Below are positions 7,896 to 15,317 of a stretch of DNA of 34,522 nucleotides, piece after piece (the first letter of the stretch is position 1; each line of letters begins with the position of its first letter). The notes beneath the pieces were generated by a model. It did not search any database and was not told the DNA's origin. It was given only the letters and a program-made list of their open reading frames with translations. The translations under genes were made by a program, and so were the position numbers. The stretch is from Salegentibacter tibetensis (GTDB taxonomy: Bacteria; Bacteroidota; Bacteroidia; Flavobacteriales; Flavobacteriaceae): the NCBI RefSeq assembly GCF_020164485.1, contig NZ_JAIQZA010000040.1, forward strand, positions 1 through 34,522, read 5' to 3'.

Positions 7896-8939
7896 TTATT
7901 TTATTGATGGTATTTCTAATACTGTTTCTGAAGAAACCGGTTTTCCAAGTTTTGGTGTTCCGTCTTCATTCCATTCTATTTTTTGCATTCTGGGAGATCT
8001 CTTTGTACCACAGCCTTCTCCTGGTTTTGAATTTGCGTGGTACAGAATCCAGTCTTCAGAGCCATCAGGCGATTTGAAAAAGGAATTATGACCGGGTGCA
8101 TAAACGGAATTTTCTTCGGACTTTTTAAAAATAGGCTTATCATGTTTCATCCAGGACGCAGGATCCAGAATATCCTCTCCCTCCAGGCTAAGAAGACCCA
8201 GGGAATAATAATCGGTCCAGCATCCATTCGCTGAGAAAACTATAAATATTTTGCCATTATTTTCTAAATACTGAGGGCCTTCATTTACATTGACGTGAGG
8301 AGGGTTCTCTTCATCATCCAAATCTCCCTGTTTTTCCCAAACATGAGTAGGTTCAGAAATTAACACCCGCTTCCCCTCAATGGTCCAGGGGTTTTTCATT
8401 TGGGCGATATAAATATTCTGCTGCCCATTGGTACGTCCTTCCCAGCCAGACCAGATCATGTAGAGTTCATCCTGATAGTTAAAAACATTACCGTCTATAG
8501 CCCACCGATCAGGCCAGGCAGCAACCTTTCCTTTAAATTTCCATTCTCCCCTGAAAGGGTCTTCATTATCATTTTCAAGTACATACATTCGGTGATTCTC
8601 ATTGTTTCCATCGTCTGCTGCAAAATACACATACCATTTGCCATCGATTATATGAATCTCCGGGGCCCAGATATCTTTTGAATACATAGTTCCTTCAGGA
8701 GGAGTCCAAATAGTTTTACTTTCAGCATCGGCTATATTTGCCAGGTTTTTGGTTTTCCATACAACAAGTCTGTTCTGAAGAGTATGAGTATAATAATAAT
8801 ACCCTTGATAAAAGGTACTATAGGGATCTGCCCCAGAGGGCAAAACAGGATTTGTAAAAGTACCAAATTGTGCAAGTGCGCTTGCAGTTATCAGCATTAA
8901 AAGAAAGCTGACTAAATATCTATTTTTTCTTTTCATCAA
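7896..8939 (-). CDS. GH43 putative alpha-L-arabinofuranosidase, secreted
   Basis: Paralogue of the GH43 at 4561-5634, sharing most motifs along its whole length. Candidate catalytic acids are D38 (SGADPY), D149 (WAIDGNV) and E220 (VNEGPQ). The signal peptide has a likely cut at ALA-Q (after residue 23) and no lipobox Cys, so the enzyme is soluble, whereas the paralogue is a lipoprotein. Compared with that copy it has a short acidic insert (GDLDDEENPPHVN, about 205-217) just ahead of the catalytic Glu. The first two codons are both Met (ATGATG), so the start may be the second. It ends 7 bp before the GH-A gene, in the same operon. Activity on arabinofuranosyl linkages is inferred from family resemblance. 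Confidence 0.9.
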   Translation of the reverse strand: MMKRKNRYLVSFLLMLITASALAQFGTFTNPVLPSGADPYSTFYQGYYYYTHTLQNRLVVWKTKNLANIADAESKTIWTPPEGTMYSKDIWAPEIHIIDGKWYVYFAADDGNNENHRMYVLENDNEDPFRGEWKFKGKVAAWPDRWAIDGNVFNYQDELYMIWSGWEGRTNGQQNIYIAQMKNPWTIEGKRVLISEPTHVWEKQGDLDDEENPPHVNVNEGPQYLENNGKIFIVFSANGCWTDYYSLGLLSLEGEDILDPASWMKHDKPIFKKSEENSVYAPGHNSFFKSPDGSEDWILYHANSKPGEGCGTKRSPRMQKIEWNEDGTPKLGKPVSSETVLEIPSIK

Positions 8940-9023
8940 TTATTTTTTAAACTAAATTTTGAACAACTTAACAGCCAGATCATGGAAAATAGTAAGAATG
9001 ATTTTTCTATAGGATCCATAATG

Positions 9024-10061
9024 CTACTTCTCATTTTTTTCTTTCGCTGAAATTCCGAATTCGTTCACCAGGTTATTATATTCTTCATTTGTAATGGTGA
9101 TCATGCAACCATGCCTAAGCTTTTCAGGCATACTGTATTTATCCCAATCACTAAAGAAAGTGTAGCCTGAGGCCTGATACCAGGGACCGTTTAGATTATC
9201 TGAAATTGAGAGACCGTAGGATACTCCAGGGTATTGTTCATAGTACAAATACCAGATCTCCCCATTTGGAGACTGAATCAAGCTAGGGGCTTCCCTAAAA
9301 TTTGGACTAATTGGATCCTGGGGAAGGGAATACGGTCCCAATAGTGAAGCAGATCTTGCTATTCGGATTGTTTTTCCCGTAGGCCAATAAAGAGTAGGAT
9401 AGGTCTCGTCCTTTAAGATTGCATAATAACTGTCTTCCACCTTTCTGATAATTACATCTATAGTTCCAAAATTCCAATCGAATAGCATTTTTGGTGGACC
9501 TTCAAAATTCCTGAGATTCTCTGAAAGAACATACAAGGTTCGCTGGCTTGCCCAATAACGCTCGGGATCTTCTTTGGTTCCTTCTTTATGCGGTGTATGC
9601 CAGGTCAATATAAACCTGGAAGATGCTTCGTCATAAAAAAGTTTTGGAGCGCCAATTCTTTGTAATGCTTCTTCATACCCGGGGGTAGCACTTAGATCTG
9701 GAGTATACACCGCGTGCTTTTTCCAGGTTATCAGATCTTCAGAAATCCAGATATTAATATCTGGCGATGAATCGCTCGTATTACCCGCGATATAATATTT
9801 CCCATCTGGTCCTTTTACAATATCGGGGTGTCCCTGATAGTCGTCAAAAACCCGCTTCCCTTCATTCAGGTTTTGCCAGTGTAAACCATCTTTACTCACA
9901 GAATAATATAATTTCCCGTAATCCTGGTGAGTCATATGGGCAAAAAGGTAAGCTTCATTTACCGCCTTTTCTTCACCACCCACCTGTCCCGGAGGATCCG
10001 GTTGCTGTGAGAATACGCTTGTAAACGCAAATAGCAAAAATATTAATTGATATTTCCTCAT
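9024..10061 (-). CDS. GH43-like five-bladed propeller protein, secreted
   Basis: The N-terminal part (AYLFAHMTHQDYGKLYYSVS, DGLHWQNLN) and the repeated strand motifs GKYYIAG, RFILTWH, SYYAIL and IWYLYYE fit a GH43/GH32-clan propeller of the kind annotated as arabinosidase or GH43 in Bacteroidota. Candidate acids are D80 (GHPDIVKG), D202 (GTIDVII) and E257 (FREAPS, like the EAP of arabinanases). The usual early D-P motif of GH43 is absent, so family assignment is less certain than for its neighbours. A signal peptide ends around VFSQQ (residue 18). It lies 84 bp upstream of the GH43 at 7896 and just downstream of the broken GH-A gene. It could be a divergent arabinosidase or a non-catalytic binding propeller. 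Confidence 0.72.
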   Translation of the reverse strand: MRKYQLIFLLFAFTSVFSQQPDPPGQVGGEEKAVNEAYLFAHMTHQDYGKLYYSVSKDGLHWQNLNEGKRVFDDYQGHPDIVKGPDGKYYIAGNTSDSSPDINIWISEDLITWKKHAVYTPDLSATPGYEEALQRIGAPKLFYDEASSRFILTWHTPHKEGTKEDPERYWASQRTLYVLSENLRNFEGPPKMLFDWNFGTIDVIIRKVEDSYYAILKDETYPTLYWPTGKTIRIARSASLLGPYSLPQDPISPNFREAPSLIQSPNGEIWYLYYEQYPGVSYGLSISDNLNGPWYQASGYTFFSDWDKYSMPEKLRHGCMITITNEEYNNLVNEFGISAKEKNEK

Positions 10062-10084
10062 AAATAAGCCCGTGAAATAGTTAT

Positions 10085-10334
10085 TTAAAGCATTCCAATA
10101 CTAAAGCGTGTCTCCAGCTGGTTGATTGCTGTACCCACATTAAAATTTGCACCAACAAGCCCTGGTTGTTCACTATACCATTTATTAGTCTTTTCCCTGC
10201 TCCAAACTTCTCTCGATTCTATGGAATTCACCTCTGAATCAACCACTAAATTTTTTCTTTCTTTCTCATTTTCCTTACAGGAAAAAAAGGGCAAAAGACA
10301 TCATTATCAGAAAAAGGAAATTTATCTTTTTCAT
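10085..10334 (-). pseudogene. Truncated, frameshifted paralogue of the clan GH-A hydrolase
   Basis: From ATG at 10334 the frame reads MKKINFLFLIMMSFALFF and then hits TAA. Removing one T from the 7-T run (A run 10282-10288 on the plus strand) restores a lipoprotein leader ending ALFSCKENEKERK. The downstream block WSREKTNKWYSEQPGLVGAN, FNVGTAINQLE matches the start of the mature enzyme at 6833-7888 (WSREKAQEWYNQ...GANFNPSTAINQLE). After QLE the match stops and the frame ends at 10085, so the catalytic barrel is missing. It is therefore a 5' relic of a second GH-A gene, inactivated by a homopolymer slip and a large deletion. It sits between the susD terminator and the enzyme genes; the rest of the gene is not in the window. 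Confidence 0.85.
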
Positions 10335-10351
10335 TGATTTATTTTAAAAAA

Positions 10352-10385
10352 ATCCCTGAAGCAGCTAATTCAAAACTTCAGGGAT
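10352..10385 (-). terminator. Strong intrinsic terminator after susD
   Basis: A perfect 10-bp stem, ATCCCTGAAG/CTTCAGGGAT, encloses a 14-nt loop. On the minus strand it is followed by seven Ts. It starts 7 bp past the susD stop codon and separates the transport genes from the enzyme genes, so it could limit read-through and set a high transporter-to-enzyme ratio. Confidence 0.88.
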
Positions 10386-10391
10386 ATCCAA

Positions 10392-11924
10392 TTAATATTG
10401 AGGGTTCTGTTCCAGATTTGGATTATTTTCAACTTCAACCTGAGGTATTGGCATTCTAATATTCTTACCAATTTCAAAATTGTTAAAATCGGGATCTCTT
10501 TCTGCTATTTCGTCTACAGATTGCTGATTTTCAAGGTCACCCCATCGTTTAAGGTCTTCCCATCTTACACTCTCTCCTGATAGCTCCAGGACTCTTTCTA
10601 TTTTAAGACGGTCGAGGAATCTATCCTGGTCATTTCCAATTTCGGGATAAGCTTCTGCTAATGGGGCCATATTTGACCTTGCTCTCACAATATCAACATA
10701 TTGGTAGGCTTCAGAGGTCATTTCCAGTTCATTTAGAACTTCAGCATAGCGCAATAAGATATCGGCATAGCGTATAAGTCTCCAGTTTACACCAGAAAAA
10801 TAATCTTCATTATCTCTTTTGTAATCTCTGGCACCTTTTCTAAACCATGCTTCATCTTCTCCCCATTCCCAATCTCTGCCATAGGTTTTATCTCCAAAAT
10901 CTTCAAAAAGGCTTGGGTAAAATAACGAATGTTGCAATCTGGGATCCAATTCGCCAGAAACAGTTTGCTCCTCTTTAAAGGTATCAACGAGCCAGAATCT
11001 AGCCTGTCCGTCGGACCATCCAATACCTCTTGGTGCAAAAAACTGTGCCCTATTGCTGGACACGGAAGCATCAGGACCTTCACCAGTACCTCCACGACGT
11101 TGATCGCCAAACTGAATCTCGAATACAGATTCTGAATTATTTTCATTAATATCTGTGAAATTGTCTTTATAATTATCCACAAGCATATAGTTTGCTCCCT
11201 CACCTGTTACGAGAAAATCCAGTGCTGTTTTTGCATCGTTCCACCTATGCTGTTGCATATAAACTTTTGCGAGCATAGCTTTTACCGCACCTTTTGTAGG
11301 TCTCCCAACATTTTCGGCATCCCATTGCATAGGTAAATCTGTAAAGGCTTCGTTTAAATCCTTTTCTACCTGAGCAAATACTTCCTCTTTAGAAACCTGC
11401 TGTGGAAGATCATCAGGCCTTGAAGGCTCGAGGACCATTGGGATATTTTCCCAAAGTAGACCGGCATAATAATAATGTAATGCCCTTAAAAATTTTGCTT
11501 CCGCAAGAATCGATTGTTTTCTGGCTTCATCCTGGAATTCTATCTCCGGTACATTCGCTAGAACCTGATTAGCCCTGAAGATTGCCTTATATGAGTCTCT
11601 CCAGGTCACCCCATTACCTTCCCAGAAATTATAATTTATATAATTGAATCTGGTCCAATCTGCAAGTTCTATCCAGGGACTGGTACTATAGCCTTCATCA
11701 GAGGTTAAATCTAATCTAAAATACATCCAGCGTGTCCATAAGCCATCCTTATAAAACATGGCATAAATAGAATTCACACCTAACTCGGCATCATTTGGAG
11801 TAACCCAAAACTGATTAGTAGTCAGCGCATTCGGGTTCTTAAGATCAAGTTCCTCTTCCTGGCAGGAAACTACCGCTAAGAGTGAACAGATAACTGTAAA
11901 AATTAATAGTAACTTCTTCATCAT
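10392..11924 (-). CDS. susD: SusD/RagB-family outer-membrane glycan-binding lipoprotein
   Basis: Partner of the SusC channel: a surface lipoprotein that captures oligosaccharides and acts as a lid on the transporter. Seen: lipobox AVVSC (Cys21) followed by the acidic EEELD, the typical early motif LKNPNALTTNQFW, an N-terminal alpha-helical TPR-like half (RANQVLANVPEI, AEAKFLRALHYYYAGLLWENIP near 147-168), and a C-terminal SusD half with RYADILLRYAEVLNEL, ERVLELSGESVRWEDLKRWG and IPQVEVENNPNLEQNP at the end. At 510 residues it has the usual family length. It follows susC by 13 bp and is followed by a strong terminator. The glycan cannot be read from the SusD sequence. Confidence 0.96.
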   Translation of the reverse strand: MMKKLLLIFTVICSLLAVVSCQEEELDLKNPNALTTNQFWVTPNDAELGVNSIYAMFYKDGLWTRWMYFRLDLTSDEGYSTSPWIELADWTRFNYINYNFWEGNGVTWRDSYKAIFRANQVLANVPEIEFQDEARKQSILAEAKFLRALHYYYAGLLWENIPMVLEPSRPDDLPQQVSKEEVFAQVEKDLNEAFTDLPMQWDAENVGRPTKGAVKAMLAKVYMQQHRWNDAKTALDFLVTGEGANYMLVDNYKDNFTDINENNSESVFEIQFGDQRRGGTGEGPDASVSSNRAQFFAPRGIGWSDGQARFWLVDTFKEEQTVSGELDPRLQHSLFYPSLFEDFGDKTYGRDWEWGEDEAWFRKGARDYKRDNEDYFSGVNWRLIRYADILLRYAEVLNELEMTSEAYQYVDIVRARSNMAPLAEAYPEIGNDQDRFLDRLKIERVLELSGESVRWEDLKRWGDLENQQSVDEIAERDPDFNNFEIGKNIRMPIPQVEVENNPNLEQNPQY

Positions 11925-11937
11925 TGTTATATTTTAT

Positions 11938-14900
11938 TTAGAAACCAAATTCTACTCCTAATGAATACGTTTGAACATTAGGAAATGCCCCAAGATCCAC
12001 TCCTCTCTGGAAAATATTGCTATTACTAAACTCAGGATCAAGACCTTGATAATTTGTTATAGTGATTATATTTTGTGCTGAAAGACTTAAGCGTGCTCTC
12101 GAAAAGCCGATTTTTTCTAAGGTATTGGCTGGAATATTATAGCCTAAACCAATATACTTTAATCGGGCAAAGCTGCCATCTTCGAGCCATCTATCGCTAT
12201 CACCTCTTGAATTAAGGGTAGTCCCTTTTACGACCCGTGGAAAATCTGTATTCGGATTTTCTGGTGTCCAGGGCTGAACTCCTGCCCTATAGTTACTATC
12301 ATCGTCAAATCGGTCGACGATACTTCTATATCCATTGTAGACAGTAGCTCCAAAAGAACCAATCCAGTTCATTGAAAAGTCAAAATTTTTATAATTAAGT
12401 CCTGCATTTAGCCCCATTTCAAAATCTGGCCAGGGACTTCCCACTATTTCCTTATCTTCATTGGTGATCTCTCCATCGTCATTTATATCCTTAAAACGGA
12501 TATCTCCTGGTAAAGCACCAGGTTGGATTACTTCTCCTTCAGAATTGGTATAATTGTCAATTTCCTGCTGACTTTGGAATAGTCCATCAGTTTGAAGAAC
12601 ATACCACATACCAACCGGACCTCCTGCCCGGGTAATAGTATTACCTTGAATACTTTCATTTAATCCGCTTCCCAATTTTACAAGTTTATTGTTAAGTTTG
12701 GTAAAATTTACTGAGGCATTAAAGCTTAAATCATCATTCACCACTTTATTATAAGACATATTAAACTCAAAACCTCTATTTTCAACAGTTGCAGCATTTG
12801 CAATAGGATTTCCCCCATCATTACCGGTGGAAAGAAGAATTGGGAAACCGAATAATACATCTTCTGTCGTAGCAATAAAATAATCTGCAGTAAACTGTAG
12901 TTTGTTTTTGAACATACTAAGATCTACCCCAATATTAGTTTGCTTCAGCGTTTCCCACCTTAGTTGTGAATTTGCAAGCCTTACCTGGGTGGCTGAAGGA
13001 TATAAATTTTGCCCTCTACCCAGGACAATTGCACCGAAAGTATTTATGAAGCCCTGGTATTCATAATTTCCTATATTTCCACTTCCAAGCTCACCATAAC
13101 TTGCTCTAAGTTTAAAATCACTTATATTCTCAACATTAAAGAATGATTCATTACTTAATCTCCAGGCTCCTGATAGGGAAGGGAAATTAGCCCACTTATT
13201 CTCATCACTGAACCGTGAAGATCCATCCCTTCTAAAGACAGCATTTAATATATAACGATCATCATAATTGTATTCAAACCTCCCGAGGTAGGAGAGAAGA
13301 GAAGCTTCATTTCTAAATCCACCAACCTGCGGCTGATCCCCTAAATCAAGAACATCAAAATAATCGCCGGTATTTGGATTTATAAGTAAATTTCTTTTTA
13401 AACCATTAATTTGTTCATAAGTATCTTTCTGATAGGTTGTTCCTACAAGCAATGTGATATCATGCTTGCCAAACTCTTTATCAAAAGTTAATGTGTTTTC
13501 AAGAAGTTGGGTTTGTGATTGGGCCCTATTTTGACTTGTGAATGAAGGGTCAAAAGGTTGATTCAATGTCCAACTACCTTCTTTACGTAAATATTTAAAA
13601 TCGTCAAAGCTGGTTTCATACCCAAAACTCACCCGATATTTCAAAAAGGGAAAAGGATCTAATTCCGCCCATACATTCCCCCTAATCCTTAAGTTTTCAA
13701 TAGTTTGATCTATAAGATTTGCTATGGCTACCGGGTTAGCGCCAAAGGTATTTGCTACACCAGATTTACCGTAACCATATCCTCCTGGATTACTTTCATC
13801 ACGCACAGGAATGGTAGGAAATAACCTTACCACATCAATAAATGGATTTCCACGCAATGCTTCGGGCCCTCCAATTTCATTATTTTTGGAATTTGATATT
13901 GCAAGGTTCTCACCCACGCTAAAAATTCCTTTTGTCCCACTACTATTTACTCTAAAAGACACACGGTCAAATCTAGTATCGATTACTGTCCCTTTATTTC
14001 CAAAATAGTTACCAGACATAAAATAAGAAGAATTCTCGCCACCTCCGGAAAAGCTCACATTCTGATCTTGGATCATCCCTGTACGGAATACTTCCTCCTG
14101 CCAATCTGTGTTTACATCGAGATTAAGATCCTGTCTTGGAATTCCTGCATTGTCATAAGCCATATTATTTAACCTGACAAATTCCTCCTGTCCAGCCAGG
14201 TCATATTGAGGAACTTCAGTAAGGCTTAATTTAGAACTTACATTAATCTGTAATGGTCCTTTTTTACCTTTTTTGGTGGTGATAATCACAACACCATTCG
14301 CAGCTCGCGAACCGTATATGGCCGCTGCTGCTGCATCTTTAAGAATCTGAATAGACTCAATATCATTGGGATTAAAATCCCTGTTAGCTGTTGTAACCAG
14401 GCCATCAATTACATATAACGGATTTGCATTCTGAAGGTTTTTAAGTCCGCGAATTTCAATTCTCGCTTCCTGGCCCGGTTGCCCTCCACCTCTTACATTC
14501 ACTCCGGCAGCAAGCCCCTGTAAACTCTCTGCTACGGTGGTTGTTTGCCTTTTTTGAATCTGATCTGAACTTACTACAGAGATAGCACTGGTCAGATCTT
14601 TTCTCTGCTGAGTACCATATCCCACGACCACAATTTCGTCTAGAGCAGCAACATCTTCCTGTAATTGTACATTAATAAAAGATTGCTCGCCAACAGCTAC
14701 TTCTTTAGTATCAAAACCAATGTAGCTAAAAACAAGCGTTTGGTCCGGCTCAGCCTCAATAGAATAATTTCCATCAATGTCAGCTGAAGTACCAACCGAA
14801 GTCCCTTTGACGATCACGTTAACAAAAGGAATAGCCTCGCCATTTAAATTTGTCACTTTCCCCGTAATTACTACAGTATTTTGAGCGTTTAAACCCAGCA

Positions 14901-14958
14901 ACGGAAAAAGCAAGAAACCTAAAATGAACAGTAATTTAAATGGTAAAATAGTTCTCAT
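11938..14958 (-). CDS. susC: SusC/RagA-family TonB-dependent outer-membrane transporter
   Basis: Energised outer-membrane channel that imports oligosaccharides with SusD. Domains in order: signal peptide with likely cut at LNA (residue 25); a carboxypeptidase-regulatory-like beta-sandwich (about 28-105, with VTGK/GKVTNLNGEAIPFVNV and SYIGFDTKEV); the TonB-box/SusC signature LDEIVVVGYG (about 107-116); a plug (about 117-230, with NPLYVIDGL and AAAAIYGSRAANGVVIITTK); then a 22-strand barrel ending in the aromatic GVEFGF typical of outer-membrane proteins. Length 1006 is normal. There is no N-terminal STN domain, so it is not the transducer type that signals through an anti-sigma factor, which agrees with the HTCS next door being the regulator. 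First gene of the operon, divergent from the HTCS with a 359-bp gap. Confidence 0.97.
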   Translation of the reverse strand: MRTILPFKLLFILGFLLFPLLGLNAQNTVVITGKVTNLNGEAIPFVNVIVKGTSVGTSADIDGNYSIEAEPDQTLVFSYIGFDTKEVAVGEQSFINVQLQEDVAALDEIVVVGYGTQQRKDLTSAISVVSSDQIQKRQTTTVAESLQGLAAGVNVRGGGQPGQEARIEIRGLKNLQNANPLYVIDGLVTTANRDFNPNDIESIQILKDAAAAAIYGSRAANGVVIITTKKGKKGPLQINVSSKLSLTEVPQYDLAGQEEFVRLNNMAYDNAGIPRQDLNLDVNTDWQEEVFRTGMIQDQNVSFSGGGENSSYFMSGNYFGNKGTVIDTRFDRVSFRVNSSGTKGIFSVGENLAISNSKNNEIGGPEALRGNPFIDVVRLFPTIPVRDESNPGGYGYGKSGVANTFGANPVAIANLIDQTIENLRIRGNVWAELDPFPFLKYRVSFGYETSFDDFKYLRKEGSWTLNQPFDPSFTSQNRAQSQTQLLENTLTFDKEFGKHDITLLVGTTYQKDTYEQINGLKRNLLINPNTGDYFDVLDLGDQPQVGGFRNEASLLSYLGRFEYNYDDRYILNAVFRRDGSSRFSDENKWANFPSLSGAWRLSNESFFNVENISDFKLRASYGELGSGNIGNYEYQGFINTFGAIVLGRGQNLYPSATQVRLANSQLRWETLKQTNIGVDLSMFKNKLQFTADYFIATTEDVLFGFPILLSTGNDGGNPIANAATVENRGFEFNMSYNKVVNDDLSFNASVNFTKLNNKLVKLGSGLNESIQGNTITRAGGPVGMWYVLQTDGLFQSQQEIDNYTNSEGEVIQPGALPGDIRFKDINDDGEITNEDKEIVGSPWPDFEMGLNAGLNYKNFDFSMNWIGSFGATVYNGYRSIVDRFDDDSNYRAGVQPWTPENPNTDFPRVVKGTTLNSRGDSDRWLEDGSFARLKYIGLGYNIPANTLEKIGFSRARLSLSAQNIITITNYQGLDPEFSNSNIFQRGVDLGAFPNVQTYSLGVEFGF

Positions 14959-15317
14959 AGAATTTCATTTAGAAATTTGTAATCATTTGAAACAATTTGA
15001 GGAGAATTACACACTTCATAAGCACGTATTTGGTTACATTTAAAGAAATATCCAAATAATCATAATTACGAATTACATAATTTTCTTCTTTAATTATTAG
15101 TAAAATTTGAATAACGGAAAGCATATATTAAGAATAACGCTTTTTCAAAGTAGGTTAATTTAATTTTAAAATTTGCAAGGTTATTGTTTCAATTTTTCAA
15201 CATAATTGGTCAAGTTTAATTTAATTTTAACAAAAGACATCTTTTGAACACTTTTGTGGAACTTTGAAACATTTTGTATAATAGGTATTTAAGCAATTTG
15301 ACTTCTTTTGTATAACT
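14959..15317. promoter_or_regulatory. Divergent control region between susC and the HTCS gene
   Basis: This AT-rich 359-bp gap must hold the promoters for both directions, though no exact TAnnTTTG element is found. Two near-identical 14-mers in the same orientation lie near the two ends: TTTGAAACAATTTG at 14986-14999 and TTTGAAACATTTTG at 15263-15276. At 15241-15280 four consecutive 10-bp blocks each carry T/CTTTG at the same position (G at 15246, 15256, 15266, 15276), with two more TTTG at 10-bp spacing (G at 15300 and 15310). Such helical phasing suits a regulator binding one DNA face, or intrinsic bending. The HTCS is the natural candidate binder; this is inference. Confidence 0.6.
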
